NCBI GenBank assembly: GCA_003427395.1
Contig: BFEA01000225.1
Coordinates: 451,005-482,372, forward strand
Direction: 5' to 3'
DNA length: 31,368 nt
Source: Chara braunii
Taxonomy: Eukaryota; Streptophyta; Charophyceae; Charales; Characeae
Under the pieces are notes generated by a model. It saw only the letters and a list, made by a program, of their open reading frames with translations. It was not told the DNA's origin and ran no database searches. Below are positions 1 to 30,854 of the stretch, piece by piece. The translations under genes were made by a program, and so were the position numbers. The stretch's first letter is position 1, and each line of letters starts with the position of its first letter.

Positions 1-42
1 GGTGTTACATCAACCATGGGCGAGGAGTGCAGGGCGAAAGGA

Positions 43-405
43 TAAAAAGAGGAGAGGAATAAGAAGAAGAGGAGGAGGGGAATAAGAAAGAAGAAGAAGA
101 AGAAGAAGAAGAAGAAGAAGAAGAAGAAGAAGAAGAAGAAGAAGAAGAAGAAGAAAAAAAAGAAGAGGGGATGACGATGATGACGATGAATAGGAGAGGA
201 GGAAGTATTGGAGGAGGTGGAGAAGACGACGATGATGATAATGAATAGGAGAGGAGGGAGAAGAAGTAGCGGAGGAGGAAGAGAGGAAGAAGAAGACGAG
301 GAGGAGGAGGAGGAGGAGGAGGAGGAGGAAGAGGAAGAGAAGAGGATGATGAATAGGAGAGGAGGAAGAAGTAATCGGGGAGGAGAAGAAGAAGAAGAAG
401 AGAGT
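43..405 (+). repeat. Purine-rich (GAA/GGA)n low-complexity tract
   Basis: Almost all bases on the + strand are purines, as runs of gaa, gga and gatgatgat triplets. The most regular block is (gaa)n near 91-156, with a (gag)n block near 298-330. Open frames across it (poly-E on +, poly-S/L on -) arise from the triplet composition and are not credible genes. Sequence from about 405 to 850 is ordinary mixed composition, with no gene recognised. Confidence 0.9.
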
Positions 406-849
406 ACGCCCGCAGCTCTCTCTCTCTCTCACCTCTGGTTCTGAATGGCAGGCTTCCTCGGCAGGCGGCAGCACGGTACGTCGACGATGGGGGGCTTGCG
501 CAGCGCGCCTGGAAGTGTCCAACAGGATGGCGGGGTCGTGTGGCGCGGGGTGGGATGCTTCGAATGAAACTCTAAGCGGGGGCGCGGTGTAGTCTTTCCT
601 GCTGGCGTTCAGTCGACTTCTCCCGTTTCAAATGCTGCCGATGTTGGCCGACGATCAACGAAGACTAGTGGCCGCGTTTTTTTATGTCCGTAGTGGGGAC
701 TACCGGCCCCGTTTCGTATTTTGAAAGTGGCGGTGTGGTGTACAAGCCCCGAACTACAACATAGACTCCCCCAGAAAACAAATCCTGCCCCCAGCAAAAA
801 TGTGCTGAGGGGAACCAGGATCCAACCGGGATGGGTGAACGGCCGGTCC

Positions 850-2400
850 AACCGGGATTCAACACTGGTTCATACCAGGTAGATTCATTATCGGCAACAT
901 GACGACCCTCTTGGAGTCGGTAACGTACATAAGGGGCAAAAAGATCAATGCAGCAATCATGTGCTTTGACTTCGAGAAAGCCTGCGACCAGGTCGACTGG
1001 AACTTGGAAAAAATGGGGGTGGGTCTGAAGTTCGGATACTGGGGCAGGGTGCTGTACATTGCCACACAAACAGTTCCGAACTTCCAGCACACTCGTTTCC
1101 TATTAGAACCGTACAGAATGTTGAAGTCTGTACGCAAGGAGACCCGTTGGCGGGCCCGATCTTTTTTTTTTTGCAATGGAGGCTATATCTTACTTGGGAA
1201 AGGACCACTCCATTGAGCGCCTAACTGCAAGCATTGAACGGTCTACCTATGATGTCTATCTCCCCACAACGATCTTTTTCGCAAACAATAAGGGTGACTG
1301 ACACCGGCCTCTCCCTTGGCCTCAGAAATCTTGCCAAAATAATTGTTAAGTTAGACTTGTGGCCGGGTTCTATATGCCAATCTTTGGCCGCACATTCATC
1401 CTCAAGGCATCGGTCTTGTCCATGCTGTGGCACACCGTTACTATTTGGAGCCCGGAACCTACGTTGAAAACTGCATTGGACAAAAAGGCGATGACATATC
1501 TTTGGGCCGCTAACTCGTCTAAGCGACGAGTTATAGCCTAAGTAGCATGGAAATATGTAGTTCTTCCAAAGAGTAAAGGAGGTTAGGGCATATTAGATCT
1601 GGCTCTGCTATCCAAATGGATCCTGAATCTCCAAACTTAATGCCTCCTACTCTGGTATACATCAGAATTGTACCAAATAATACAACTAGCAAGGTATACC
1701 ACCCCAAGCAATATGCAGGGCCAGTTCTACATCATGGCCAAGTCATGGGCCAAACATGAAGAGAACCAGGTCCCCCCCCCCCCACGGAATAGGTAGGCCC
1801 TCGGAACGATGAGCACAAATACTTGGCACACCTGGTTAAGATTTGGAGGGTTATGTTTCCAGCCAAAGTTAGACACCCAGTGACTCGAAGAGGAGACACT
1901 AAGACAACCGTTGTTCTGTAACCAGTGGATAACCAACCTGCAAGGGGAGCGCTTGACATTGACGGCTGGGGACTCAAAGTGGGCTTCCTGGTTGGAAAAG
2001 GGAGTCTGGTAGATAAAGCACATTTGGGATGACAGCTGCATAAGATGGAGAACACATACAGAACTAAGGGAAGTGCGGAAGGGTGTCCCATATTTTGAAG
2101 GCGCTCATGTCACAAACAGGCCCTGGCGGGGAGTGGGTATTGTTCAACATGCATACCATGCTGGACCTAGGGGCACTTGTGAGTAAGGTAGAGAGGCCCT
2201 GCCGGGCTCAGGTGGCAGTCAAAAAGAGTCTTCTTCGCAAAGTCCGAGTGGTAGAGAATGTAGGCTACACAATCATCGACCCGATAGTGGCCATACAGGA
2301 TATGGAATCGGGCCTGGATGGATTGGCCTTGAAGATCCATGGCAAAACAGGTGCAGTGGGACAAAGATTGTCTCGTACAGTACACTACAAGACTTGGCTA
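850..2400 (+). mobile_element. Degenerate LINE (non-LTR retrotransposon) ORF2 relic
   Basis: From about 863 the + strand reads FIPGR, then TLLESVTYIRGKK, then FDFEKACDQVDW and LEKMGVG. This is the usual order of the N-terminal reverse transcriptase motifs of L1-like LINEs. At 1230-1300 a frame reads TTIFFANNKGD where family members carry the catalytic FADD-type motif; here the acidic pair is lost (YLPTT precedes IFF). Further on come GRTFILKASVLSMLWH (about 1385-1435) and, in another frame, VLPKSKGG and GILDLALLSKWILNLQ (1555-1640), typical of the LINE thumb and linker. Several stops and frameshifts separate these blocks, so it is dead. The 3' limit is uncertain; similarity fades after about 2000. 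Confidence 0.8.
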
Positions 2401-2414
2401 TAAACTTCAGTGAA

Positions 2415-2560
2415 GGGGGGACCTGCTAACAATAAGGAACACCCGGGTGAGGAGCATAATAACCCAGAGATGGTGGAAACATCTGGAAGTGGACCTCTCC
2501 ATCCTACCAAACATTCTCTGGGGGGACCTGCTAACAATAACGAACACCTGGGTGAGCAGC
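2415..2560. repeat. Imperfect direct repeat, two 41-bp copies
   Basis: A motif containing GGGACCTGCTAACAATAA is present at 2415-2455 and again at 2520-2560, with about three mismatches over 41 bases and an offset of 105 bases. It lies just beyond the LINE relic and has no coding meaning that I can see. Confidence 0.7.
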
Positions 2561-2736
2561 TTGCAATGGTTGATCGTTGAACCAACGCAGAAACACGCAA
2601 CACAGAAGCAGCATCGGCGAGCTGTACCGTTTACGAAACAGGGCAGGTCGAGCATGTGAGGCATTGTTTTCTCTCCGGCCCCAAAATTGGGCAAGTCAAG
2701 GATAAGACACTGGCTGACAAACCCTTGATCCGAGCC

Positions 2737-2845
2737 TACCGTCTTCCCCTGAACATAACGCACCCTGATAATGAATGTATACAAGCTATATTTCTGCTCA
2801 GTTACAGCCAAAATGAGGGTGCGTTGTGTTCGGGGAAAGACAGTA
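2737..2845. mobile_element. Palindromic MITE, copy 1 (109 bp)
   Basis: The left arm begins TACCGTCTTCCCCTGAACAT. The reverse complement of the right end begins TACTGTCTTTCCCCGAACAC. The arms match over about 32 bases with roughly five mismatches. Two further copies of almost identical length occur at 13817-13925 and 29170-29280. All end in TA, which fits a TA target duplication as in Tc1/mariner-like or PIF-like MITEs, though the superfamily is inference. No coding capacity. Confidence 0.8.
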
Positions 2846-2885
2846 GTATTACTTGGTGGCTTTTTGCCATTCCGAAGTGTTAGAA

Positions 2886-3253
2886 GTATACCAGTGCAAT
2901 CTATTCCAAAGGATGCAACCTCTGGCACTGTCGGCAATTTGGAAGAGGTGGTGCCTATTGACAATTTAGAAAAAGTGCTGCCCACTGTAGCAAGCATGGG
3001 AAGAACTCAACTGCCGGAAATGAAGTCTCTGTCGTTCTGGGGCAAGGTCAAGAGGGAGATGTTCACGGATGCATATAAGGCACAAAAAGTTCAAAATTAC
3101 TTCTTTGGAAAGGTGCTAGGAAGTGGGAGAATCAGGTCATTGGAAGGGTTAACATCCACTTCAAATGAAGGCAGGGGCAGCCAGGAGCCGCAGGTACCGA
3201 GTGGGGCCGAGACACTTTATCAGTCAAGAGTATGCAGAGTTCCCTTAGTCTAA
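2886..3253 (+). other. Unassigned open frame, probably transposon-derived
   Basis: A frame of about 120 codons stays open from the right edge of the palindromic MITE to the stop at 3251-3253. The translated product is mixed in composition (for example EEVVPIDNLEKVLPTV and KSLSFWGKVKREMF) and matches no family I recognise. There is no convincing start codon outside the MITE, no flanking splice logic and no neighbouring host gene. It is more likely a piece of a decayed element than a gene. Confidence 0.15.
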
Positions 3254-3737
3254 ACTTCGCCTCGACCTAGGGAGTGGATGGCATGGAAATGAAGCACCAG
3301 GACGCTGGACCCGGTTTCCGACATAGCAGTAGATTACAGGAACTTTAGGCCATGGGTACAGGGGCAAGTAAGTAAAGGGACGCTGGACCCGGTTTCTTGA
3401 AGGGTGTAATAAGCAAAGGTACGTGGTTAGTACTCCACATCGCTAGCAAGCAAACAACAAACTCACAGAAAACATGGAAATTTTAGCACATCAGACTAGC
3501 AAACAACTATACTCAGAGAACAGCAGTGATCTAAGATTGATTTTGTGTGGGTCATTGCACTCCCACCAACTCAGAAGCGAGGTCCCTTCGAGCTAGAAAG
3601 AACCTAGGGATCTGCACAAAATGCATCATAGGCACAGAATGGGAGAAATGCAAGTGCACGTTCGTATGCATTGTAATCAGCCCGCGCTCATATGCATCAG
3701 TTATACAAGGTGCAGTAGTCTGCAACTTAGGTGAAGA
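3254..3737. other. Non-coding stretch with one short repeated motif
   Basis: No gene is recognised. GGACGCTGGACCCGGTTTC occurs at 3300-3318 and again at 3378-3396. The core TGGACCCGGTTTC also appears inverted near 13042-13060, so it probably belongs to a dispersed repeat. Confidence 0.5.
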
Positions 3738-5615
3738 AATCCAGTGAAGACAATCAAGTGAGGGATAAAGAAAATGCACCAGATATTCAGGTTTTTGTCG
3801 TTTACCTTTGTGTTCACAGATGCGATCAACCTCTGAGCCACCATTGGTGGGGCGTGAAATCGTGGACGGCCTGCTGAGAAATTGAGCTAGTGCAGGGGTA
3901 GAGTTCAGGTGCATGAAACACTGGATACATACACAGACACACAGAAGTATCCATGTTGTAGGAGGGTCCATAGTGCTCATCTTCTAGGACCTTGAGAACA
4001 GGCCAGGGTCTGTAGTAGAGGGGCAACAGTTTGTGTGACACTCCCTCCTCGCCGAAGAACTTGGACATTTTGACCTAGGCATAATCCCCTTCTTTGAAAG
4101 TAGCAGGTGTGCATCACTTGTTTGCATGCTTGACCATGGCCTTTTGCTGTTTGCGCATCATTGAGACGGCATGTGCAAGCAGTTTCTGGTACGTCACACC
4201 ATAACCAGGCATGCCAGGGGGTCAGGCCGATACGCCGATCCGGCAGTAAGCAGCTGATAGAACTACGAACTGGGCAACCGACCTGCAACTTATATGGGGT
4301 TATACCGGTAGCAGATTGAGTGGGATGATTGCACAGACTCCTTGCTGTCGGTAGGTCCTCGCCCCGACCATTTTGAACGGGGATGAGCAAACACAGCAAT
4401 TGTGTGACTGTTTGATTCGCTTCCTCTGCTTGTCCGTCTGTTTCCAGGTGCTGACCTAAGGTCATGACAAACTGCAGTTCATACAGTTCGGTAGTGAAGG
4501 ATTGACGTGAGTATCCCAATCACTGGCAATAGTGTTTGTGGGGGCCTGATTCCAGGATGTAGTGCTTCTCTAATTCCTGAATAACCAGGTCCTTTGGTTC
4601 ATGGAATGGTAAAGCAATGAAGGTGACAAACTTGGCAACATTTGTTTGTTTGGTAGGCTTGACGACTTTCGACGAACTTACATGCAGATTCCTTCATACC
4701 AGTCCAATAAAAAATATGCAATAGACCCACGCAAGTTTAAAGAAATCAAAAGTTACCAAAGTTACCTTTGTTGTCGTGGCGTTCTCCCAATATATGAGAG
4801 CGAATTGCCTCACAACTAGGCACTTCCTCATGTGCAAGGAGCGACATACCTTCCAGAATGCCGAAATCAGGCTGGCAACCCAGATTAGCCAAAGCAACTG
4901 CGTGAAGATAGGCCCAAAAGCAGGGTCCTTTGGGGTTGCTTTCGATATGGACTTGCAAAGGCTGGGAAACATATCCAATGACTTGGCATGGGAGTTTCTA
5001 TATTCCTAATGACGAGACAGATGAGCAACACGCTTGCAACAACCTTTCTTGTGCTTCAACTAAAAGTCATACTCATCGATTTCTTGGCGCCATTGAGTTA
5101 GCATAGTGTTGAGTTTAGGTTTGGTCTTGATGGAGTGCAAACCAACACTCCAAAGCTCCCTGAAGGAAAAATAATTTGTGTCCGTACATGGAGCTGGCGA
5201 CGTTTCCGGAGTTCAGCTTTCTACACATGCACTCGACCGGGCGCAGTGCAGTCGCATCATCTTGTTGTAGAACAACACCAATGCCAAAAAAAAAAAAAAA
5301 AAGAAGTGACGGATAGGATAACTCACCAATTGTTCTTTGAAACGCGGTCTCACATCCGTCATTGCGCGCAAAAGGCACATTCTTGCTTGTCATCCTACTC
5401 AATTGGCAGGCTATTGCTGAGAAATTTGGAACATATTTGCGATAGTAAGATGCTAGAGCCAAGACTGACCTCAGATCACGTACGTTCGCAGGTTGAGGCT
5501 TATGAGATGATGGCCTCTACTTTTGCTGCCTCTAGCTCAAGTCCAACAGTGAAGATCCTGTGCCCCATATCCTGTGATCCTGTTTAGTCCTCGGCAATCA
5601 ATTCACTTTTGGAGC
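3738..5615 (-). mobile_element. Degenerate Ty3/gypsy chromovirus-type pol relic
   Basis: Read on the minus strand from high to low coordinates, the blocks come in Ty3/gypsy order. At 5615-5560 a frame has IDCRGLNRIT, the start of the RT. At 5580-5300 come GLELEAAKVEAI and ALASYYRKYVPNF, the RT/RNase H junction. At 5290-5115 there is GIGVVLQQDD with RPVECMCRKL, the RNase H start. At 5100-5010 comes EYDF-LKHKKG. At 4960-4746 there is an integrase zinc-binding-like part (ILGERHD), at 4680-4270 an integrase core (LETDGQAEEANQ, ATGITPYKLQVG), at 4060-3880 the C-terminal YPVFHAPEL, and at 3833-3738 a chromodomain-like EVDRICEHK with EYLVHF. Stops and frameshifts are frequent, and the RT core with its catalytic aspartates is missing. 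No LTRs were identified. Confidence 0.85.
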
Positions 5616-5657
5616 TGCTTATTCCTTTTTGGTACAAACAAGACATGGAGCTCCATG

Positions 5658-5662
<5 letters not shown>

Positions 5663-5753
<91 letters not shown>
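5663..5753 (+). repeat. (GA)n microsatellite
   Basis: This is an uninterrupted ga dinucleotide run of about 45 units. It separates the minus-strand Ty3 relic from sequence further right. Confidence 0.98.
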
Positions 5754-5755
<2 letters not shown>

Positions 5756-5935
5756 TCACTCCACTAGACGACATTCTATGTGTATGTGGAGCATCTCATC
5801 TCCGGAATACTTCCCAATATTTCACTGATCTGAGGTCAGTCTGGGGGACTATAGTCCAGATTCGTGTTGTGTGTAGTCGAATTGGTGCTCGTATTGTGTA
5901 GGCAAAGGAGCGAAGCCCAAAAAGGGAGGGAGGGA

Positions 5936-5936
<1 letters not shown>

Positions 5937-6020
<84 letters not shown>

Positions 6021-6021
6021 N

Positions 6022-6109
<88 letters not shown>
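5937..6109 (+). repeat. (GA)n microsatellite with an unresolved base
   Basis: About 170 bases of ga repeats are preceded by gggagggagaggg. An N at 6021 marks a join or unresolved base, so the true length is unknown. Open frames over it (poly-RE or poly-SL) are artefacts. Confidence 0.98.
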
Positions 6110-6111
<2 letters not shown>

Positions 6112-7255
6112 ATGTTTTTCTTCTGTTCACGCCCCGGTACCCGCAGGGCATGCAACCCCAGGCTCTGTGCATTCAAATTTTCGCACTGAGCCGGGAGATA
6201 TGCATTTGAACAGTTTTGAGTTCATGGCCCGCGGGTTGAGCACGTCTGAGAGCGTGCTCTCAAGCTCTCAACTCATTCAAACGGCAGCATAGAAGCAGGC
6301 AAACTAAATTTGAAGGGGCTGCAGCCTGCACTGCTTCTGACTTAGACGTTTCTCGTTGGGACAGTTCTTGCATGCTGCCCTGTACACGTGGACAGACTTA
6401 GTTGTTGAATCCGTTTGCAAGCCTTTCGGGCTGCAAACACATCCTCCCACTGTGCTTTCATCATTTCCATGATGGTAGCACGTTTCGTCTGAATCCAGTC
6501 AGAGTACTTGTCCTTACGCTACCCACGTTTTGCAGCCTTAGACTTCAGACATGTGTTGACATGGGTTTCGACTAGAGTGGAAAGCAGTAGGGATTGATCC
6601 TCTGCCAGTGCCCGGTTGATTCTAAGAGTATCATTTCACCTCTGCCAGCCAAGCAACAATGTCTTGCTTGTCATTGAATTCGTCTGGTGTCGGCAGCATA
6701 CTCTAATCAAAAGGTATCCACTGATGGGTATGCCAGCTGCAGCATATGCTGCAGGAATAATGGTGTCAGAGGAGGGAGGGACAGAGAATTAGGCTGTAAC
6801 AGCGAAACACGGAAGTGTGTCGATAGATTATCTGCTACTGTTCGTACACTTCCCTTTGCCTGAGCTCAGCCTGCAAATCTGTTATGAGGCTGTAGCATTG
6901 CATCAAGTGTGCAGCCAGGACTCGCAACTTCGTATTTGGGTAAGGGCCTTGCTCCACTGTCTTACTTTGGGGACTTTCCTTTTCTTGAAGTTAGAATGAC
7001 ACGGAAATCGTTAATAATCAGTGAGGCCGCACAGGCCAATGATTTCTTAACTACTACGAAAAAGGTGTAGCAGCAGTGCCATCAACCCAGGGCCACGACA
7101 GAGTCAGACTATTGAAATTGGACACCGGCGCGGTGGCCCCTTTCATGAAGTTCTTGGTGGGAGAGACCAGGGTAGCCCATTCTTAAAGTAAGCAGAGTGA
7201 AATGTGGCGTGGGACATGTTCGGCCACGAGAAACTGCCCACACCTGAAATAGGGG
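6110..7255. other. Transposon-like relic, no gene assigned
   Basis: On the minus strand a frame near 6690-6640 reads PDEFNDKQDIVAWLAEV, and one near 6450-6410 reads QWEDVFAARKAC. Both look like parts of a retroelement gag-type protein and would be in the expected direction for the minus-strand Ty3 relic, but I cannot name a domain. Nothing else is recognised on either strand. Confidence 0.35.
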
Positions 7256-7350
7256 AATGGACGTGAAAAACGAAAAACAAAAAACAAAAAACAAAAATCA
7301 AAAAATGGAAAACAAAAAACGGAAAACAAAAAACAGAAAACAAAAAATGC
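7256..7350 (+). repeat. A-rich minisatellite of aaaac/aaaag units
   Basis: Short units such as aaaaaac, aaaaatc and ggaaaac repeat across about 90 bases. A shorter array of the same type recurs at about 7461-7495, just before the second copy of the duplicated block. Confidence 0.85.
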
Positions 7351-7671
7351 CTGTTTGCGGTGGAGGAAATGCTTCGAATCTCCCGAAAGTAAGCCAGTGG
7401 AGCACGACCCTAAGTCTTTCGCTCTACATCGTCAAACGTAGCCAGGGTCGCTAGCTGTTTTAAAAACGAAAAACGAAAAACAGAAAACAAAAAATGCCTG
7501 TTTGCAGTGGAGGAAATGCTTCGAAGCTCCCAAAAGTAAGCCAGTGGAGCACGACCCTAAGTCTTTCGCTCTACATCTGTCTCTTATACACATCTAGATG
7601 TGTATAAGAGACAGGAGCACGACCCTAAGTCTTTCGCTCTACATCGTCAAACGTAGCCAGGGTCGCTAGCT
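7331..7671. repeat. Duplicated block of about 125 bp, second copy broken by an adapter
   Basis: Copy 1 covers 7331-7456. Copy 2 begins 147 bases further on, at 7478, and matches up to 7576 with a few substitutions. It is then interrupted by a 38-base adapter-like palindrome, after which the sequence restarts 30 bases upstream (7615 equals 7400 in copy 1) and runs to 7671. Without 7577-7644, copy 2 would be continuous with copy 1. Confidence 0.85.
7577..7614. other. Nextera/Tn5 mosaic-end junction adapter (probable assembly contamination)
   Basis: The 38 bases are CTGTCTCTTATACACATCT followed directly by its exact reverse complement. This is the 19-bp Tn5 mosaic end used in Illumina Nextera kits, in the head-to-head form of the mate-pair circularisation junction. 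The same 30 bases flank it on both sides (7547-7576 and 7615-7644), as expected if an untrimmed read was built into the contig. A natural transposon end of exactly this form in a plant-lineage genome is very unlikely. Confidence 0.97.
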
Positions 7672-7692
7672 CTTGCCAGTAGGTCTTCTTAT

Positions 7693-7945
7693 TGGCCTTT
7701 CTCTCTTTCTTTTCTCTCTCCTCTCTTAGCTTTTTCTCAGTCGCTGCCAGATCTTGCTGCAATTTGCTAAGGTGCTCCTGTAGGGGGTCGAGAGTTTCTA
7801 TCTACTCCTGTTTCACTTGGGGTTGCCGGGTGCTCAACTGCATCCCCAAGGCCCCTTGCAGCACCATCGTCCTCTTCCCTTTTCGTTGTTGCTATCTGTT
7901 CCTTCTCTGTCTTTGCTCTCCTCCCTTGGTCTTAGAACGTTAATG
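7693..7945 (-). pseudogene. Possible retroelement gag-like coiled-coil fragment
   Basis: On the minus strand a frame reads LQQDLAATEKKLREERKERE (about 7765-7700), a charged heptad-like stretch, and continues after a stop with ELATLATFDDVERKT toward lower coordinates. The plus-strand open frame over the same bases (rich in F, S and L) is its mirror. A coiled-coil gag segment of a minus-strand LTR element is a reasonable guess, and no more than that. Confidence 0.25.
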
Positions 7946-9852
7946 GTCAGCAATGTTTTCTCCCATTAAAGTTCATTAAACACACACAAAATATCCAAGT
8001 CCGTCGATTTACGCTCCTTCCCCTCTGCCGGTCATTCAAAGAATGGGGAGGTAGACTACTCTTAGCCGGACCAGCAATTGATTTCGACTGAATGGGATAA
8101 CGGACAACACGGCGTGCGGCCCAACCAGAATATGCCAAAATCGAATGCTGATCGATTGCCTTCCAGCACAGACTGGAATCATCCTACTGTTATCGATGGA
8201 TCAAATCAGGGAACAGCAAATTGGAGCGGCGAATCAAGTAAGTAGGTACTGGACTGCAGAGATCAAGGCCGAATAGTTCAGGTCACTTCACACAAGGTGA
8301 CCTTGGATCCCCATCCAGGATGCCACCTGATAGGTCCACTATGACTGGTTTTGATCCCGCCGTGTCTCGAGCATCACCAGTCGGAGGGAAGACCAGTATA
8401 TCCCCCTTACAGGATCTCTTCCCCACACTCCCCTCTTAATCCAAACTGATGCTTAGAGCACGATGAGCTAGTCCAGATTGCAAAAGGCAAGAACTCCCAG
8501 CTGGGAAATGCAGAAAAAACAGGAAGAAATGATCAGCTATGATCGGCCCTCTTCCTGACGCAATTAAGATAGGTGATCTTATATACACCCACTGGCATCC
8601 AAATTTCAACAGGCACTTACCTCAGTCAGCTAGCTCACTCTGGAGGTAAGTGGCGGTTCCCCCTTCTCTCAGTAACCCGCACTAACTCCCTTACCCCCTA
8701 AGTTGGACTGTCCTGACCCTGAAGTGCACTAAGCCTAGACGATCTCTATGCAATTCAACTATAGCCCATCAAGATGATAGATAGACGTCAATTAGTGACC
8801 ATATTGAGTAGCCTTGATGCCACTGTAGCTTCTCACCTGCTCTCCAACTGAAGAGAAAGTCACCTCGGTCATGCTCGAACTTCGGGACGTCCTCCTCTTG
8901 CAAGAGTGCCTTACACCCTTCTAGAATTTACAACCTGTCTCGGACACATTGCTCCCCTCTTCTACTCCCCTAATCCCCAACTCAACTGTAACCCGGGGTA
9001 GATTACATCCCAACGCCTCTTGGAATTAGGGTGGGGCCATCTAGAAGTCACTGGCGCCCATCTCAATACCTCCTTCCAAGCACTAATCCGAGATGTGTAT
9101 TACCCAACACCTCTTTCAATTAGGGCTGGAGAAGTAGCAAAGCAACTTTGTACCCTAATCCACCCTAACCACGCCCTAGTCTGAGATTAAGTTGCCGTAA
9201 CCATCTCAGAGTTAGGGTTAGGGTTAGGGCGGCTTGAGCACCTAACCAGCAAGTATCGTATAGCTGCGATACCGATTGCTATGGTGCTACTCCATTCATA
9301 TTGCACAACTCACCATAGTTGGCATAAGGGTTTGTTCTCCAGCAGCTCACCTTTGTCTCCTTTTCCCTAGTGATCTGCCTTCTCCATGCATTGTGTGGTG
9401 ACTTAGCAGGGATTATCTACCCACTTCACCTCTACCCCCGCTGGCCAATCTCGCATTTCCAACTAGCTCCCTGAACTTAGCTCTACTCCATCCACAATTC
9501 ATGACCTTTCTCCCTCGTTTGTGATCTGTACCCATTCTTGATCTGCTATCCTCTATGCTGCTCATCGTCAGCTCACCCACCTCCCTGGCGCCTCTCCCTA
9601 TACTTGTATTTGGCCAGTGGATCTCAGGGTTTGTTGTTCTCTTTGCAATTTTAAATTCAACCTTGGGGCAGCAATGCCTATTAAAGCTTTAATGGCAAAT
9701 GTGAAATGTCACAAATTCGTTTCATTGATCGTCACCTCGTCCGTTGATGGGCAGTGTCCATATGGCATACCTTATGTCGCCTTTGTGTTTTAAAATCCTG
9801 ATGACTATCATAACCTTGTCTCACAAGCAATGAAAACTGTGTGATGTGGCAG
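7946..9852. other. About 1.9 kb without a recognisable gene
   Basis: No open frame here gives a family I know, and no structured RNA was recognised. A short run with three TTAGGG units lies at 9212-9229. If TIC236 is intact upstream of the window, this stretch is the 3' part of a very long intron ending at the acceptor before 9853. Confidence 0.5.

Positions 9853-30854
<21,002 letters not shown>

Noticed and set aside
10-522. Long minus-strand open frame rich in S, L and F
   Set aside because: It is produced by the triplet composition of the purine tract; it has no domain and no splice or promoter context.
5574-6292. Open frames with RERERE or SLSLSL repeats
   Set aside because: They are translations of (GA)n microsatellites.
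6762-6773. TGGTGTCAGAGG resembling a tRNA-Met primer-binding site
   Set aside because: It is on the plus strand, opposite to the neighbouring Ty3 relic, has mismatches, and no LTR end lies next to it.
9212-9229. Three TTAGGG units as an interstitial telomere
   Set aside because: Only three units, with no further array. Most green plants use TTTAGGG, so chance or a repeat fragment is likelier.
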